Below, in pieces: positions 1-7,704 of a stretch of 22,461 bases of DNA; position 1 is the stretch's first letter; each line of letters starts with the position of its first letter. Origin of the DNA: Pseudomonadota bacterium (GTDB lineage Bacteria > Pseudomonadota > Alphaproteobacteria > Rhodospirillales > Magnetospirillaceae); the NCBI GenBank assembly GCA_023426365.1, contig JAFAAW010000047.1, forward strand, positions 1 to 22,461. The letters are read 5' to 3'. Below the pieces are notes generated by a model. That model made no database searches and was not told the DNA's origin. It saw only the letters and a program-made list of their open reading frames with translations. A program made the position numbers and the translations under genes.

Positions 1-15
1 GAAGGACGTGTTGGA

Positions 16-411
16 ATGTCGGTGATCGAATGGCATGACGGGCTGAACGTGGGCGTGGACTTCATGGACGACGACCACACCGAGGCGGCGGCGCTGATCA
101 ATGCGCTGGCGGCAACGGCCGGCGAGGAAAGGGTTGCGGTGCTGGAGACCTTCATCGGCCATTGCCGCGAGCACTTCGCCCGCGAAGAGGCGATGATGGA
201 AAAGACCGGCTTTTTCGCCCTGGGCTGCCATCGGGGGGAACACACCCGCATGCTGGCGGAGCTGGACGTGGTGCTGATCCGCCTGCGGGGCGGCGACGGT
301 CAGGACGAGTATTTCGCCAAGACCCTGCCGGGCTGGCTGATGAACCACCGCAACACCATGGATTTCGTCACCGCGCAATTCGCCCGCTCGGCCGGTTTCG
401 CCGCCGCGTGA
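16..411 (+). CDS. Single-domain bacteriohemerythrin
   Basis: This 131-residue protein is a complete single-domain hemerythrin, a four-helix bundle that binds O2 at a non-heme di-iron centre in the cytoplasm. All seven expected iron ligands are visible at family spacing: H21, H53, E57, H72, H76, H111 and D116. The segment around VGVDFMDDDH carries the first ligand, HFAREE the second and third, HRGEH the next pair and HRNTMD the last pair. There is no signal peptide and no fused signalling domain. GAAGGA at 1-6 lies nine bases before the ATG and supports this start. Family knowledge suggests O2 storage, delivery or sensing in a microaerophile; the actual role here is inferred. The gene converges on the lipoprotein gene that follows, and its upstream context lies outside the window. 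Confidence 0.93.
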   Translation: MSVIEWHDGLNVGVDFMDDDHTEAAALINALAATAGEERVAVLETFIGHCREHFAREEAMMEKTGFFALGCHRGEHTRMLAELDVVLIRLRGGDGQDEYFAKTLPGWLMNHRNTMDFVTAQFARSAGFAAA

Positions 412-423
412 CGCGGCCGCGCC

Positions 424-453
424 GCCGGCGGAGGGGAACCCTCCTCCACCGGC
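424..453 (+). terminator. Hairpin between convergent genes, possible terminator
   Basis: GGAGGG (430-435), loop GAA, then CCCTCC (439-444) form a perfect 6-bp stem. GCCGG (424-428) and CCGGC (449-453) can extend it across a small internal loop. No T-run follows on either strand, so it is at best a weak or Rho-assisted end for the two converging genes. Confidence 0.35.
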
Positions 454-492
454 GTGTCGCCACGGTTCGTTGCCAAGTCCCTAGGCCCGCGC

Positions 493-1329
493 TTACTGAT
501 TGCCCTGCGGCCGGGTATCGGGCGCCCCGCCGGGATTGAGCGTGGACCGTTCGGTTTCGCGGGCCGCTCCGGGCGCCTGCGACCCGGTCGGCGGCAGCAG
601 GCCCTGCTGCTGCTCGGGTTCGCGCACGTCGCGCTGTTCCAGATCGACCGAGCCGGGGTCGTTTTCCGGCACCCGCCCGGTCTGGGTGGCGGGCGCGCTG
701 CCGCCCACGCCCAGCGCCGCCAGCGTCTGGTCGTTGGGACGGCCGTCGGCCCGCATGTTCTGGTCACGCTGGAAACTGCGCAACGCCTGCTGGGTGCGCG
801 TGCCCCAGATGCCGTCGATGCGGCCGGGGTCGTATCCGCGATCCACCAGGTTCTGCTGCACGTTGCGCACCTGATCGTGGTTCAGGCTGACCCGGCTGGC
901 CCCCGACGTGGGCGCCATGGCGCCATGGCGCCGGCTGGTGGGCACGTATTCGCCCGACCCGCGCCGCGTCGGCGCGGCGGCCATGGGCGAGCCGCCGATC
1001 ACCCCCAGGGCGGCCAGCGTCTGGCCGTCGATCTGGCCGGTGGCGTTCATGCGCTGGTCGCGTTGGAAACGCCGCAGGGCCTGCTCGGTGGTGTCGCCGT
1101 AAATGCCGTCCTGCGGCCCGACGTCATACCCGCGGGACGCCAGCCCACGCTGCACGTCGCGCACCAGATCGGTGGACACCGCCTGCTGCCCGGCGGTGGT
1201 GGCCGGGGTTTGCTGGGTGCTGCTGGTCTGGCTCGATGCGCGGTCTCCTCCCATCATGCCCTGGCAGGCGCTGAGCGACACCGCCATCAGGGCGCCCGCC
1301 AGAATGGGCACGACGCGTTTCTTATCCAT
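493..1329 (-). CDS. Lipoprotein with two peptidoglycan-binding (PG_binding_1) domains
   Basis: The start at 1329 was chosen because GAGGAGGAG lies just upstream and because the resulting N-terminus is a lipoprotein signal: MDKKR, a hydrophobic stretch and lipobox LSAC with the acylated cysteine at residue 22. The product is 278 residues. Two PG_binding_1 repeats follow, each with the pattern VQ..L..RGYD.G..DG..G..T..ALR.FQRDQ...DGQTLAALGV, joined by a low-complexity linker. The C-terminus is rich in Pro, Gly and Gln and looks disordered. By family, such proteins are tethered to a membrane (usually the outer one) and bind peptidoglycan. No catalytic domain is visible, so a structural or adaptor role is inferred. 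It lies 77 bp downstream of the aminopeptidase on the same strand and may be read from it. Confidence 0.88.
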   Translation of the reverse strand: MDKKRVVPILAGALMAVSLSACQGMMGGDRASSQTSSTQQTPATTAGQQAVSTDLVRDVQRGLASRGYDVGPQDGIYGDTTEQALRRFQRDQRMNATGQIDGQTLAALGVIGGSPMAAAPTRRGSGEYVPTSRRHGAMAPTSGASRVSLNHDQVRNVQQNLVDRGYDPGRIDGIWGTRTQQALRSFQRDQNMRADGRPNDQTLAALGVGGSAPATQTGRVPENDPGSVDLEQRDVREPEQQQGLLPPTGSQAPGAARETERSTLNPGGAPDTRPQGNQ

Positions 1330-1406
1330 GTGTGGCTCCTCCTCGTGGGGACGCATCCACATGGATCAACGCGCCGATCAACCCGCGCGTTCCGCAAGGG
1401 GAGGGA

Positions 1407-3236
1407 TTACTCCGTGCGAAGGGGCGCGGCCGCCCGCATCAGCCAATCGTGGGCCTCGCCCTGCACCAGCGGGCCGATTTCCCGGGCGATGCGGGCGTGA
1501 TAGGCATCGATCCAGGCGCGCTCGTCCCCATCCAGCAGGGCCACGTCGATCAGCCGGCGGTCATAGGGCACCAGGGTCAAGGTGTCGAAGGCCAGCAGGT
1601 CGCGGTCGCCGCCCGCCGGCACCGGGGCGGGAACCACCGCCACCAGATTCTCGATGCGGATGCCATAGGCGCCCGATTTGTAATAGCCCGGTTCGTTGGA
1701 CAGCACCATGCCGGGCCGGAGCGCCACCGCGCCCGCCCCCGCCTTGGACACACGCTGCGGCCCCTCGTGCACCGACAGGAAGGCGCCGACGCCGTGGCCG
1801 GTGCCGTGGTCGTAATCCAACCCCCGCCGCCACAGGAACTGACGCGCCAGCACGTCGAGCTGGCTGCCGGTGGTGCCGGCGGGAAACACCGCCCGCCCCA
1901 GCGCCACATGGCCCTTGAGCACCAGGGTGAAGCGCTCGCGCTCCTCGGCGCCCGCAATCACCCCCGGCCCGCCCACCAAGACAGTGCGGGTGATGTCGGT
2001 GGTGCCGTCCAGGTATTGGGCGCCGGAATCCAGCAGGAACAGTTCGCCCGGCTGCAGGTCTCGGTTGCTGGCCGGGGTGCTGCGGTAATGGACGATGGCG
2101 CCGTGCGGCCCCGACCCGGCGATGGTGGGAAAGGACAGGCCGCGGAAATGTTCGCCCTCGGCCCGCAGCGCCTCCAGCCGGGCGGCGGCGCCCAGCTCGT
2201 CCACCCGGCGCTGGGTGTCGATCCACGCCAAAAAGCGGACCATGGCCGCCGCGTCGCGGCGATGGGCCGCCCGCGCGCCGGCCAGTTCCACCGGGTTCTT
2301 GCACGCCTTGGGCAGGGCGCAAGGATCGGCGCCCCGCTCGATCCTGGCGCCCGCCTGCCCCAGCCGGTCGAACAGGATGGCCGCCGCGGTGGCGGGGTCG
2401 ATGCGCACGCGCTTGCCCCCCTGCCCGAGCGCCTCCAGCGCCGCCGGCAGGTCGGACGGCGGCCGCACCGCCACGCCCTCGCCCAGATGGGCGTAGATGT
2501 CGTCCGACAGCTTGGCGGCGTCGATGAACAGGTCCACCCGGCCGTCGGCGTCAAGGATGGCAAAGGACAGCGACAGCGGCGTATAGGCCACGTCGCCGCC
2601 GCGAATGTTGAGCAGCCAGGCGATGGAGGCGGGATCGGTCAGCACCGCCGCGTCCAGCCGCTCGGCCCGCAGGATCTCGGCCACGTCGCCGCGCTTTTCC
2701 GCCGCCGCGCGCCCGGCAAAGGCCAGCGCATGGGGACGCACCGGCGCCGTGGGCGGCGGCGGGCGGTCGTGCCACACCGCGTCCAGCGGATTGTCGGCGC
2801 ACGGCACCAGGACGGCACCGGCCCGCTCCACCGCCTGGCGCAGCCCCTCCACCTGATCGGCGGTGTGCAGCCACGGATCATAGCCCAGGCGGTCGCCCGC
2901 CCCCAGACGCTCGCCCAGCCAGCGCGGCGGCGGCATGTCGATCAGATGCACCGGTTCGAACCGGCTGGTGTCCACCTCGGCGCGGACCTGCAAGGTATAG
3001 CGGCCATCCACGAACACCGCGGCACAGTCGCGCAGCACCACCGCCATCCCGGCCGAGCCGGTGAAGCCGGTCAGCCAGGCCAGCCGCCGCGCGCACGGCG
3101 CCACGTATTCGCCCTGGTGTTCGTCGGCGCGCGGCACAACAAAGCCGGACAGCCCGCGCGCCGCCAGTTCCGCGCGCAGGGCGTCAAGCCGTTCCGCCGG
3201 GGCGGGACCAAGACCGCATTCGTCATCGTCGAGCAT
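1407..3236 (-). CDS. pepP: Xaa-Pro aminopeptidase (aminopeptidase P, M24B family, three-domain type)
   Basis: This cytosolic metallopeptidase removes an N-terminal residue preceding proline. At 609 residues it matches the eukaryote-like three-domain aminopeptidase P rather than the shorter E. coli PepP. Two creatinase-N-like domains occupy roughly residues 15-310, the pita-bread catalytic domain about 320-540, and the M24 C-terminal region ends the protein. The five metal ligands can be placed by motif: D403 and D414 (LDSGAQYLDGTTD), H481 (HGTGHGVG), E515 (SNEPGYY) and E529 (GIRIEN); their spacing agrees with human XPNPEP1. H477 matches the nearby catalytic histidine. AGGAAGG lies seven bases before the ATG. 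It sits downstream of the Dabb gene and the oxoprolinase on the same strand, but with a 290-bp gap that may hold its own promoter. Confidence 0.95.
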   Translation of the reverse strand: MLDDDECGLGPAPAERLDALRAELAARGLSGFVVPRADEHQGEYVAPCARRLAWLTGFTGSAGMAVVLRDCAAVFVDGRYTLQVRAEVDTSRFEPVHLIDMPPPRWLGERLGAGDRLGYDPWLHTADQVEGLRQAVERAGAVLVPCADNPLDAVWHDRPPPPTAPVRPHALAFAGRAAAEKRGDVAEILRAERLDAAVLTDPASIAWLLNIRGGDVAYTPLSLSFAILDADGRVDLFIDAAKLSDDIYAHLGEGVAVRPPSDLPAALEALGQGGKRVRIDPATAAAILFDRLGQAGARIERGADPCALPKACKNPVELAGARAAHRRDAAAMVRFLAWIDTQRRVDELGAAARLEALRAEGEHFRGLSFPTIAGSGPHGAIVHYRSTPASNRDLQPGELFLLDSGAQYLDGTTDITRTVLVGGPGVIAGAEERERFTLVLKGHVALGRAVFPAGTTGSQLDVLARQFLWRRGLDYDHGTGHGVGAFLSVHEGPQRVSKAGAGAVALRPGMVLSNEPGYYKSGAYGIRIENLVAVVPAPVPAGGDRDLLAFDTLTLVPYDRRLIDVALLDGDERAWIDAYHARIAREIGPLVQGEAHDWLMRAAAPLRTE

Positions 3237-3526
3237 GGGGCGCCTTCCTTTTCCCCGAACTTAAGGGGCCGGCCGGCCACCGGCAAGGCGCAGCCATCGC
3301 CCTTTTGGATTGCTGCATTGCAGAAATTGCCTCTGTCGGCGCCGCCCGGTTGGGGATAGGGTCACGGCATGACCCCTTGGGATGGACGAGGGGTGCACCG
3401 ACAGGCCCTGGAAACGCCTTGCCGATGCGCCCGTCGCCACCGCCCAGGGGGTCATCGCGTTTTGGCCCGACCGCCCGGCCATGCCGGTGCCGGCCCGCGA
3501 CACCCTGGGGTTCATGCCGGCAAGGA
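3237..3526. other. Gene-free interval with two short perfect palindromes
   Basis: I see no convincing gene in this 290-bp stretch. The open frames crossing it have no recognisable domain and no good ribosome-binding site. It holds CTGCATTGCAG at 3313-3323, a perfect 5+1+5 palindrome, and GGGTCA-CGGCA-TGACCC at 3359-3375, a perfect 6-bp inverted repeat with a 5-base spacer. Both lie 75-140 bp upstream of the aminopeptidase start. They could be operator half-sites or small hairpins; no regulator can be named. Confidence 0.4.
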
Positions 3527-3826
3527 TCAGAGTTCGTAATCCACCACGCGGCGCTCGCACCGGGCGGCGCGCACCACCGGGGCGGCCTTTTGGTGTTCCG
3601 GGTGATGGTGATAGGCGTCCAGCGCGGCGCGGTCGGCGAATTCCGAATACAGCACCACGTCGGCCGCATCGGCGTCGCGACTGACGTCGATCCCCACCTC
3701 AAGCCGCAGCAGGCCGGGAATACGGCCGTTCAACGCCTCCAGCGCGTCCTTGATGGCGGAGGCCTGGGCGTGCCGCTCGGCCGGGGTTTCGCCGTTCAGG
3801 CGCCAAAAAACGATGTGCTTGATCAT
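3527..3826 (-). CDS. Dabb (stress-responsive A/B barrel) domain protein
   Basis: This 99-residue protein begins MIKHIVFWRL, the usual N-terminus of the Dabb family, and runs through the alpha/beta pattern of a dimeric ferredoxin-like barrel: LEALNGRIPGLLRLEVGIDV, DVVLYSEFADRAALDAY, then HPEHQKA and a final strand ending VVDYEL. Length is typical. Most family members have no assigned substrate; plant relatives are stress-induced and some relatives act as cyclases. The protein has no signal peptide and should be cytosolic. A purine-rich GGGGGGAAG lies about nine bases before the ATG. The gene is 123 bp downstream of the oxoprolinase on the same strand and may be co-transcribed. Function is unknown. 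Confidence 0.88.
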   Translation of the reverse strand: MIKHIVFWRLNGETPAERHAQASAIKDALEALNGRIPGLLRLEVGIDVSRDADAADVVLYSEFADRAALDAYHHHPEHQKAAPVVRAARCERRVVDYEL

Positions 3827-3949
3827 GCGCCTGCGCTTCCCCCCAATCCAGACAGTCGGCCCACACTGGCCGAGAGCGCCCCATGGTTCAACCCCCCGTC
3901 GGGCCTGGGGCCTGTCCTGGCGGTGATTACGGACGGCCGGGGGCGGCGG

Positions 3950-6900
3950 TCACTCCCGCGGGCCATAGCCGCCGCCGCCCGGCGTCTCGATGACGAAGAC
4001 GTCGCCCGGCGCCATTTCGACCCGGGCGGTGCCGCCCAGTTCCTCGACGCGTCCGTCTGCGCGCTCGACGGCGTTGCGGCCGGGCTTGCCGTCCTGCCCG
4101 CCCATCAGGCCGAACGGCGCGACCCTGCGGCGGTTGGACAGGATGCCGGCGGTCATGGGGTGCAGGAATTTCAGCCGCCGCACCACGCCGTCGCCGCCGC
4201 AGCGCGCCCCCGCCCCGCCCGAGCCGCGCCGGATGGCGAAGCCGTCCACCAGCACCGGGAAGCGCCATTCCAGCACCTCGGGATCGGTCAGGCGGGAATT
4301 GGTCATGTGGGTGTGAACCGCGCTGGCGCCGTCGAAACCCGGCCCGGCCCCGGCGCCGCCGCAGATGGTCTCGTAATATTGGTGGCGGTCGTCGCCGAAG
4401 GTCAGGTTGTTCATGGTGCCCTGGCTGGCGGCCATCACCCCCAGCGCCCCCATCAGGCAATCCACCACCGCCTGGCTGGTCTCCACATTGCCCGCCACCA
4501 CCGCCGCCGGCGGGTTGGGCGCCAGCAGCGAGCCGGGCGGCACGATGATGTCGAGCGGCTTGAGGCAGCCCTCGTTCAGCGGGATGGCGTCGTCCACGAT
4601 GCAGCGGAACACGTACAGCACCGCCGCCCTGGTGATGGCGGTGGGGGCGTTGGCATTGCCCGGCCGCTGGGCGCTGGTGCCGGTGAAGTCGATGGTGGCG
4701 CGCCGCGCCGCCCGGTCCACCCTAATCGCCACCCGGATCACGGCGCCGTCGTCCATCTCGACCGCGAAGGCGCCGTCGCTCAGCGTGGCCAGCACCCGGC
4801 GCACCGATTCCTCGGCATTGTCCTGAACGTGGCCCATATAGGCGGCCACCGTTTCGGAGCCGAACATATCCACCATGCGGATCAGTTCGGCGGCGCCCTT
4901 TTCGTTGGCGGCCAACTGCGCCTGTAGATCGGCGATGTTCTGACGCAGGTTGCGGGTGGGATAAGGCCCCCCGGTCAGCAGCGCCGCCAGTTCCGCCTCG
5001 CGCAGGCGGCCGCCTTCGACCAGATGGAAGTTGTCGAGCAGGACGCCTTCCTGCTCGATGCTGGTGGAATCGGGCGGCATGGAGCCGGGGGTGATGCCGC
5101 CGATATCGGCGTGATGGCCGCGGCTGGCGACGAAGAAGCGCACCGCGCCGCCATGGAACACCGGCGTCACCACGGTGATGTCGGGCAGATGGGTGCCGCC
5201 GGCATAGGGCGAGTTGAGGGCGAAGGAATCACCCGGCCGCAGGGTGCCGGCCCGGGTGCGCAGGATGGTACGCACGCTTTCGCCCATGCTGCCCAGATGC
5301 ACCGGGATGTGGGGCGCATTGGCGACCAGCCCGCCCTCGGCATCGAACACCGCGCAGGAGAAATCCAGCCGCTCCTTGATGTTGACCGAATGGGCGGTGT
5401 TGGCCAGCACCGCGCCCATCTGCTCGGCCACGCTCATGAACAGGTTGTTGAACACCTCGAGCAGAACGGGGTCCACCCGGGTGCCGGCAGCGAAACGTTG
5501 CGGCCTTGCAACGACGCGGCGCAGCACCAGATGGCGGCGCGCGTTCATCTCGGCCCGCCAGCCTGGCTCCACCACCGTGGTGGCGGTGGATTCGGTAATG
5601 ATGGCAGGGCCGTCCACGGCCTGGCCCGGCAACAGGCGGTCACGGTCGAACACCGGGGCGTCGTGCCAGTGGTCGCCGCTGAACATGCGGGCGGCGGCGC
5701 GCGGCACCGCCGCCTCGGCGCTGGCGGGCAGCTCAGCCTCGTCCACGTCCTCGCCGCCGCCGAACATCTCGATGCCCACCGCCTCGACCACCAGCGGCCG
5801 CCCCTCCATCACGAAGCCGAAACGGGCCTTGTGGGCGGCGGCGAACGCGCGAGCCAGCCCGTCGCGGTCGGCGGCTTCGACGGGAAGCGCGGTGTCCGAT
5901 CCCTGATATTTCAGGAACACCGTGCGCAGGCCGGTCATGTCGGCGCGCTCGACGCCCTGGCGCTCCAACTCGCAGCGGGCTTCGGCCTCCAGATCGGCGA
6001 AGGCGCGCTGCACCGCCTTCATGGCCTCGTCGTCCAGGGGCAGTTCCAGCGCGCGCTCCTTCAGCACGCGCAGATCGGCCAGCCCCATGCCATAGGCCGA
6101 CAGCACGCCGGCCAGCGGGTGCAGGAACACCGTGTCCATGCCCAACGCGTCGGCCACCAGACAGGCATGCTGACCGCCCGCGCCGCCGAAACACGCCAGG
6201 GCATAGCGGGTGACGTCATAGCCGCGCGCCACGCTGACCTGCTTGATGGCATTGGCCATGCCCAGCACGGCGATGGACAGGAAGCCTTCGGCCACCTGTT
6301 CGGGCGTGCGCCCGTCGCCGATGCGCGCCGCCAGTTCGGCGAATCCCCGGCGCACCGCCTCGCCGTCCAGCGGCTGGTCGGCCTCGGGGCCGAACAGGGC
6401 GGGGAAGAAGGCGGGCTGCAGCTTGCCCACCATGACGTTGCAATCGGTGACGGTCAGCGGGCCGCCGCGCCGATAGCAGGCCGGGCCGGGATTGGCCCCG
6501 GCGGAATCCGGGCCGACACGGAAGCGGGCGCCGTCGTAATGCAGCACCGAGCCGCCACCCGCCGCCACCGTATGGATGCGCATCATGGGCGCGCGCAGGC
6601 GCACGCCGGCCACCGTGGTGTCGAAGCTGCGTTCGTATTCGCCGTCGTAATGGCAGACGTCGGTCGAGGTGCCGCCCATGTCGAAGCCGATCAACTGGCC
6701 GAGGCCGGCCATGGCGGCGGTCCTGACCGCGCCGACCACGCCGCCGGCCGGGCCGGACAGGATGGCGTCCTTGCCCTGGAAGCGCCGCGCGTCGGTCAGC
6801 CCGCCCGAGCTTTGCATGAACATCAGCCGGGTGCCCTGCAACTGGGCGGCCACCCGATCCACATAGCGGCGCAGGATGGGCGACAGATAGGCGTCCACCA

Positions 6901-7525
6901 CCGTGGTGTCGCCGCGCCCCACCACCTTCATCAGCGGGCTGGCCTGATGGCTCAGGCTGACCTGGGTGAAGCCGATGTCGCGCGCCAGCCGGCCCAGCGT
7001 CAGCTCGTGCTCGGGAAAGCGATAGGCATGCAGCAGCACCACGGCGACGCTGCGGATGCCGGCCTCGTACGCAGCGATCAGGCCGTCGGCGGCGGCCCCA
7101 AGGTCGAGCGGCCGCAATTCCTCGCCGCGCGCGCCCATGCGCTCGGGGATCTCCACCACCCGCTCGTACAGCATTTCCGGCAGGCGGATGGCGCGGGCGA
7201 ACAGGTCGGGACGGTTCTGGGTGCCGATGGCCAGCAGATCGGCGAAGCCCTTGGTCACCGCCAGCACGGTGCGGTCGCCCTTGCGCTCCAGGAGCGCGTT
7301 GGTGGCGACCGTGGTGCCCATCTTCACCGCCGCCACCTTGTCGGCGGGAATGGGCTCGCCCTCGGCCACGCCCAGGAAGCGGCGGATGCCGGCCAGGGCG
7401 GCGTCCTCGTACTGCTCGGGGTTTTCCGACAGCAGCTTCATGGTCGCCAACCCGCCATCGGGCCGGCGGGCGACGATGTCGGTGAAGGTCCCGCCGCGAT
7501 CGATCCAGAACTGCCAGCCGCCCAT
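3950..7525 (-). CDS. 5-oxoprolinase / hydantoinase, fused HyuA-HyuB
   Basis: This 1191-residue cytosolic enzyme belongs to the ATP-dependent oxoprolinase/N-methylhydantoinase family, which opens the lactam ring of 5-oxo-L-proline to give glutamate or acts on hydantoins. The start at 7525 was chosen over a frame extended to 7597 because AGGAG lies eight bases upstream and the protein then begins at the conserved MGGWQFWIDRGGTFTDI (phosphate-binding motif at residues 9-17). The HyuA half holds FDMGGTSTDV (281-290) and the GGGS, GPDSAGANPGPACYR block. The HyuB half starts near D685 and contains TAHSVNIKERLDFSC, NSPYAGGTHLPDI and SRGHHADIGG. One polypeptide carries both halves, as in OPLAH, slightly shorter than the roughly 1280-residue eukaryotic enzyme. 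Substrate choice between oxoproline and hydantoins cannot be read from sequence. It is divergent from the first chemoreceptor gene. Confidence 0.93.
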   Translation of the reverse strand: MGGWQFWIDRGGTFTDIVARRPDGGLATMKLLSENPEQYEDAALAGIRRFLGVAEGEPIPADKVAAVKMGTTVATNALLERKGDRTVLAVTKGFADLLAIGTQNRPDLFARAIRLPEMLYERVVEIPERMGARGEELRPLDLGAAADGLIAAYEAGIRSVAVVLLHAYRFPEHELTLGRLARDIGFTQVSLSHQASPLMKVVGRGDTTVVDAYLSPILRRYVDRVAAQLQGTRLMFMQSSGGLTDARRFQGKDAILSGPAGGVVGAVRTAAMAGLGQLIGFDMGGTSTDVCHYDGEYERSFDTTVAGVRLRAPMMRIHTVAAGGGSVLHYDGARFRVGPDSAGANPGPACYRRGGPLTVTDCNVMVGKLQPAFFPALFGPEADQPLDGEAVRRGFAELAARIGDGRTPEQVAEGFLSIAVLGMANAIKQVSVARGYDVTRYALACFGGAGGQHACLVADALGMDTVFLHPLAGVLSAYGMGLADLRVLKERALELPLDDEAMKAVQRAFADLEAEARCELERQGVERADMTGLRTVFLKYQGSDTALPVEAADRDGLARAFAAAHKARFGFVMEGRPLVVEAVGIEMFGGGEDVDEAELPASAEAAVPRAAARMFSGDHWHDAPVFDRDRLLPGQAVDGPAIITESTATTVVEPGWRAEMNARRHLVLRRVVARPQRFAAGTRVDPVLLEVFNNLFMSVAEQMGAVLANTAHSVNIKERLDFSCAVFDAEGGLVANAPHIPVHLGSMGESVRTILRTRAGTLRPGDSFALNSPYAGGTHLPDITVVTPVFHGGAVRFFVASRGHHADIGGITPGSMPPDSTSIEQEGVLLDNFHLVEGGRLREAELAALLTGGPYPTRNLRQNIADLQAQLAANEKGAAELIRMVDMFGSETVAAYMGHVQDNAEESVRRVLATLSDGAFAVEMDDGAVIRVAIRVDRAARRATIDFTGTSAQRPGNANAPTAITRAAVLYVFRCIVDDAIPLNEGCLKPLDIIVPPGSLLAPNPPAAVVAGNVETSQAVVDCLMGALGVMAASQGTMNNLTFGDDRHQYYETICGGAGAGPGFDGASAVHTHMTNSRLTDPEVLEWRFPVLVDGFAIRRGSGGAGARCGGDGVVRRLKFLHPMTAGILSNRRRVAPFGLMGGQDGKPGRNAVERADGRVEELGGTARVEMAPGDVFVIETPGGGGYGPRE

Positions 7526-7704
7526 GCCCGTCTCCTGGGGATAAGGCCCCGATGCTACCGCAGGAGGACGACAGGCGGAAGCCGAACATCCGCCCATTGG
7601 GGGAGGTCTAAGCCATGGGAACAGGTGGCATTAGCCCTAGGCACAGTAGGACGAATAGGGCGCACGTGACATGCTTTTGACAAAACCAAAGGGGGAAGCC
7701 GTCC

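Noticed and set aside
1332..3359. 675-codon plus-strand frame opposite the aminopeptidase
   Set aside because: Its composition is that of an antisense shadow, and the opposite strand encodes all five metal ligands of aminopeptidase P.
3382..3684. 100-codon plus-strand frame in the gap before the Dabb gene
   Set aside because: It runs into the antisense of the Dabb gene and turns into Arg/Pro-rich shadow sequence, with no ribosome-binding site or domain.
5024..7669. 881-codon open frame on the plus strand antisense to the oxoprolinase
   Set aside because: It is very rich in His, Ala, Gly, Gln and Arg with no domain, typical of the mirror frame of a GC-rich gene. The minus-strand frame carries the conserved oxoprolinase motifs.
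7671..7704. TTGACA at 7677-7682 as a promoter for chemoreceptor 1
   Set aside because: No -10 can be placed downstream before the start codon, so it is probably chance.
7526..7704. Sigma54-like TGGCAT in the divergent region before chemoreceptor 1
   Set aside because: The -12 GC element is absent at the required spacing.
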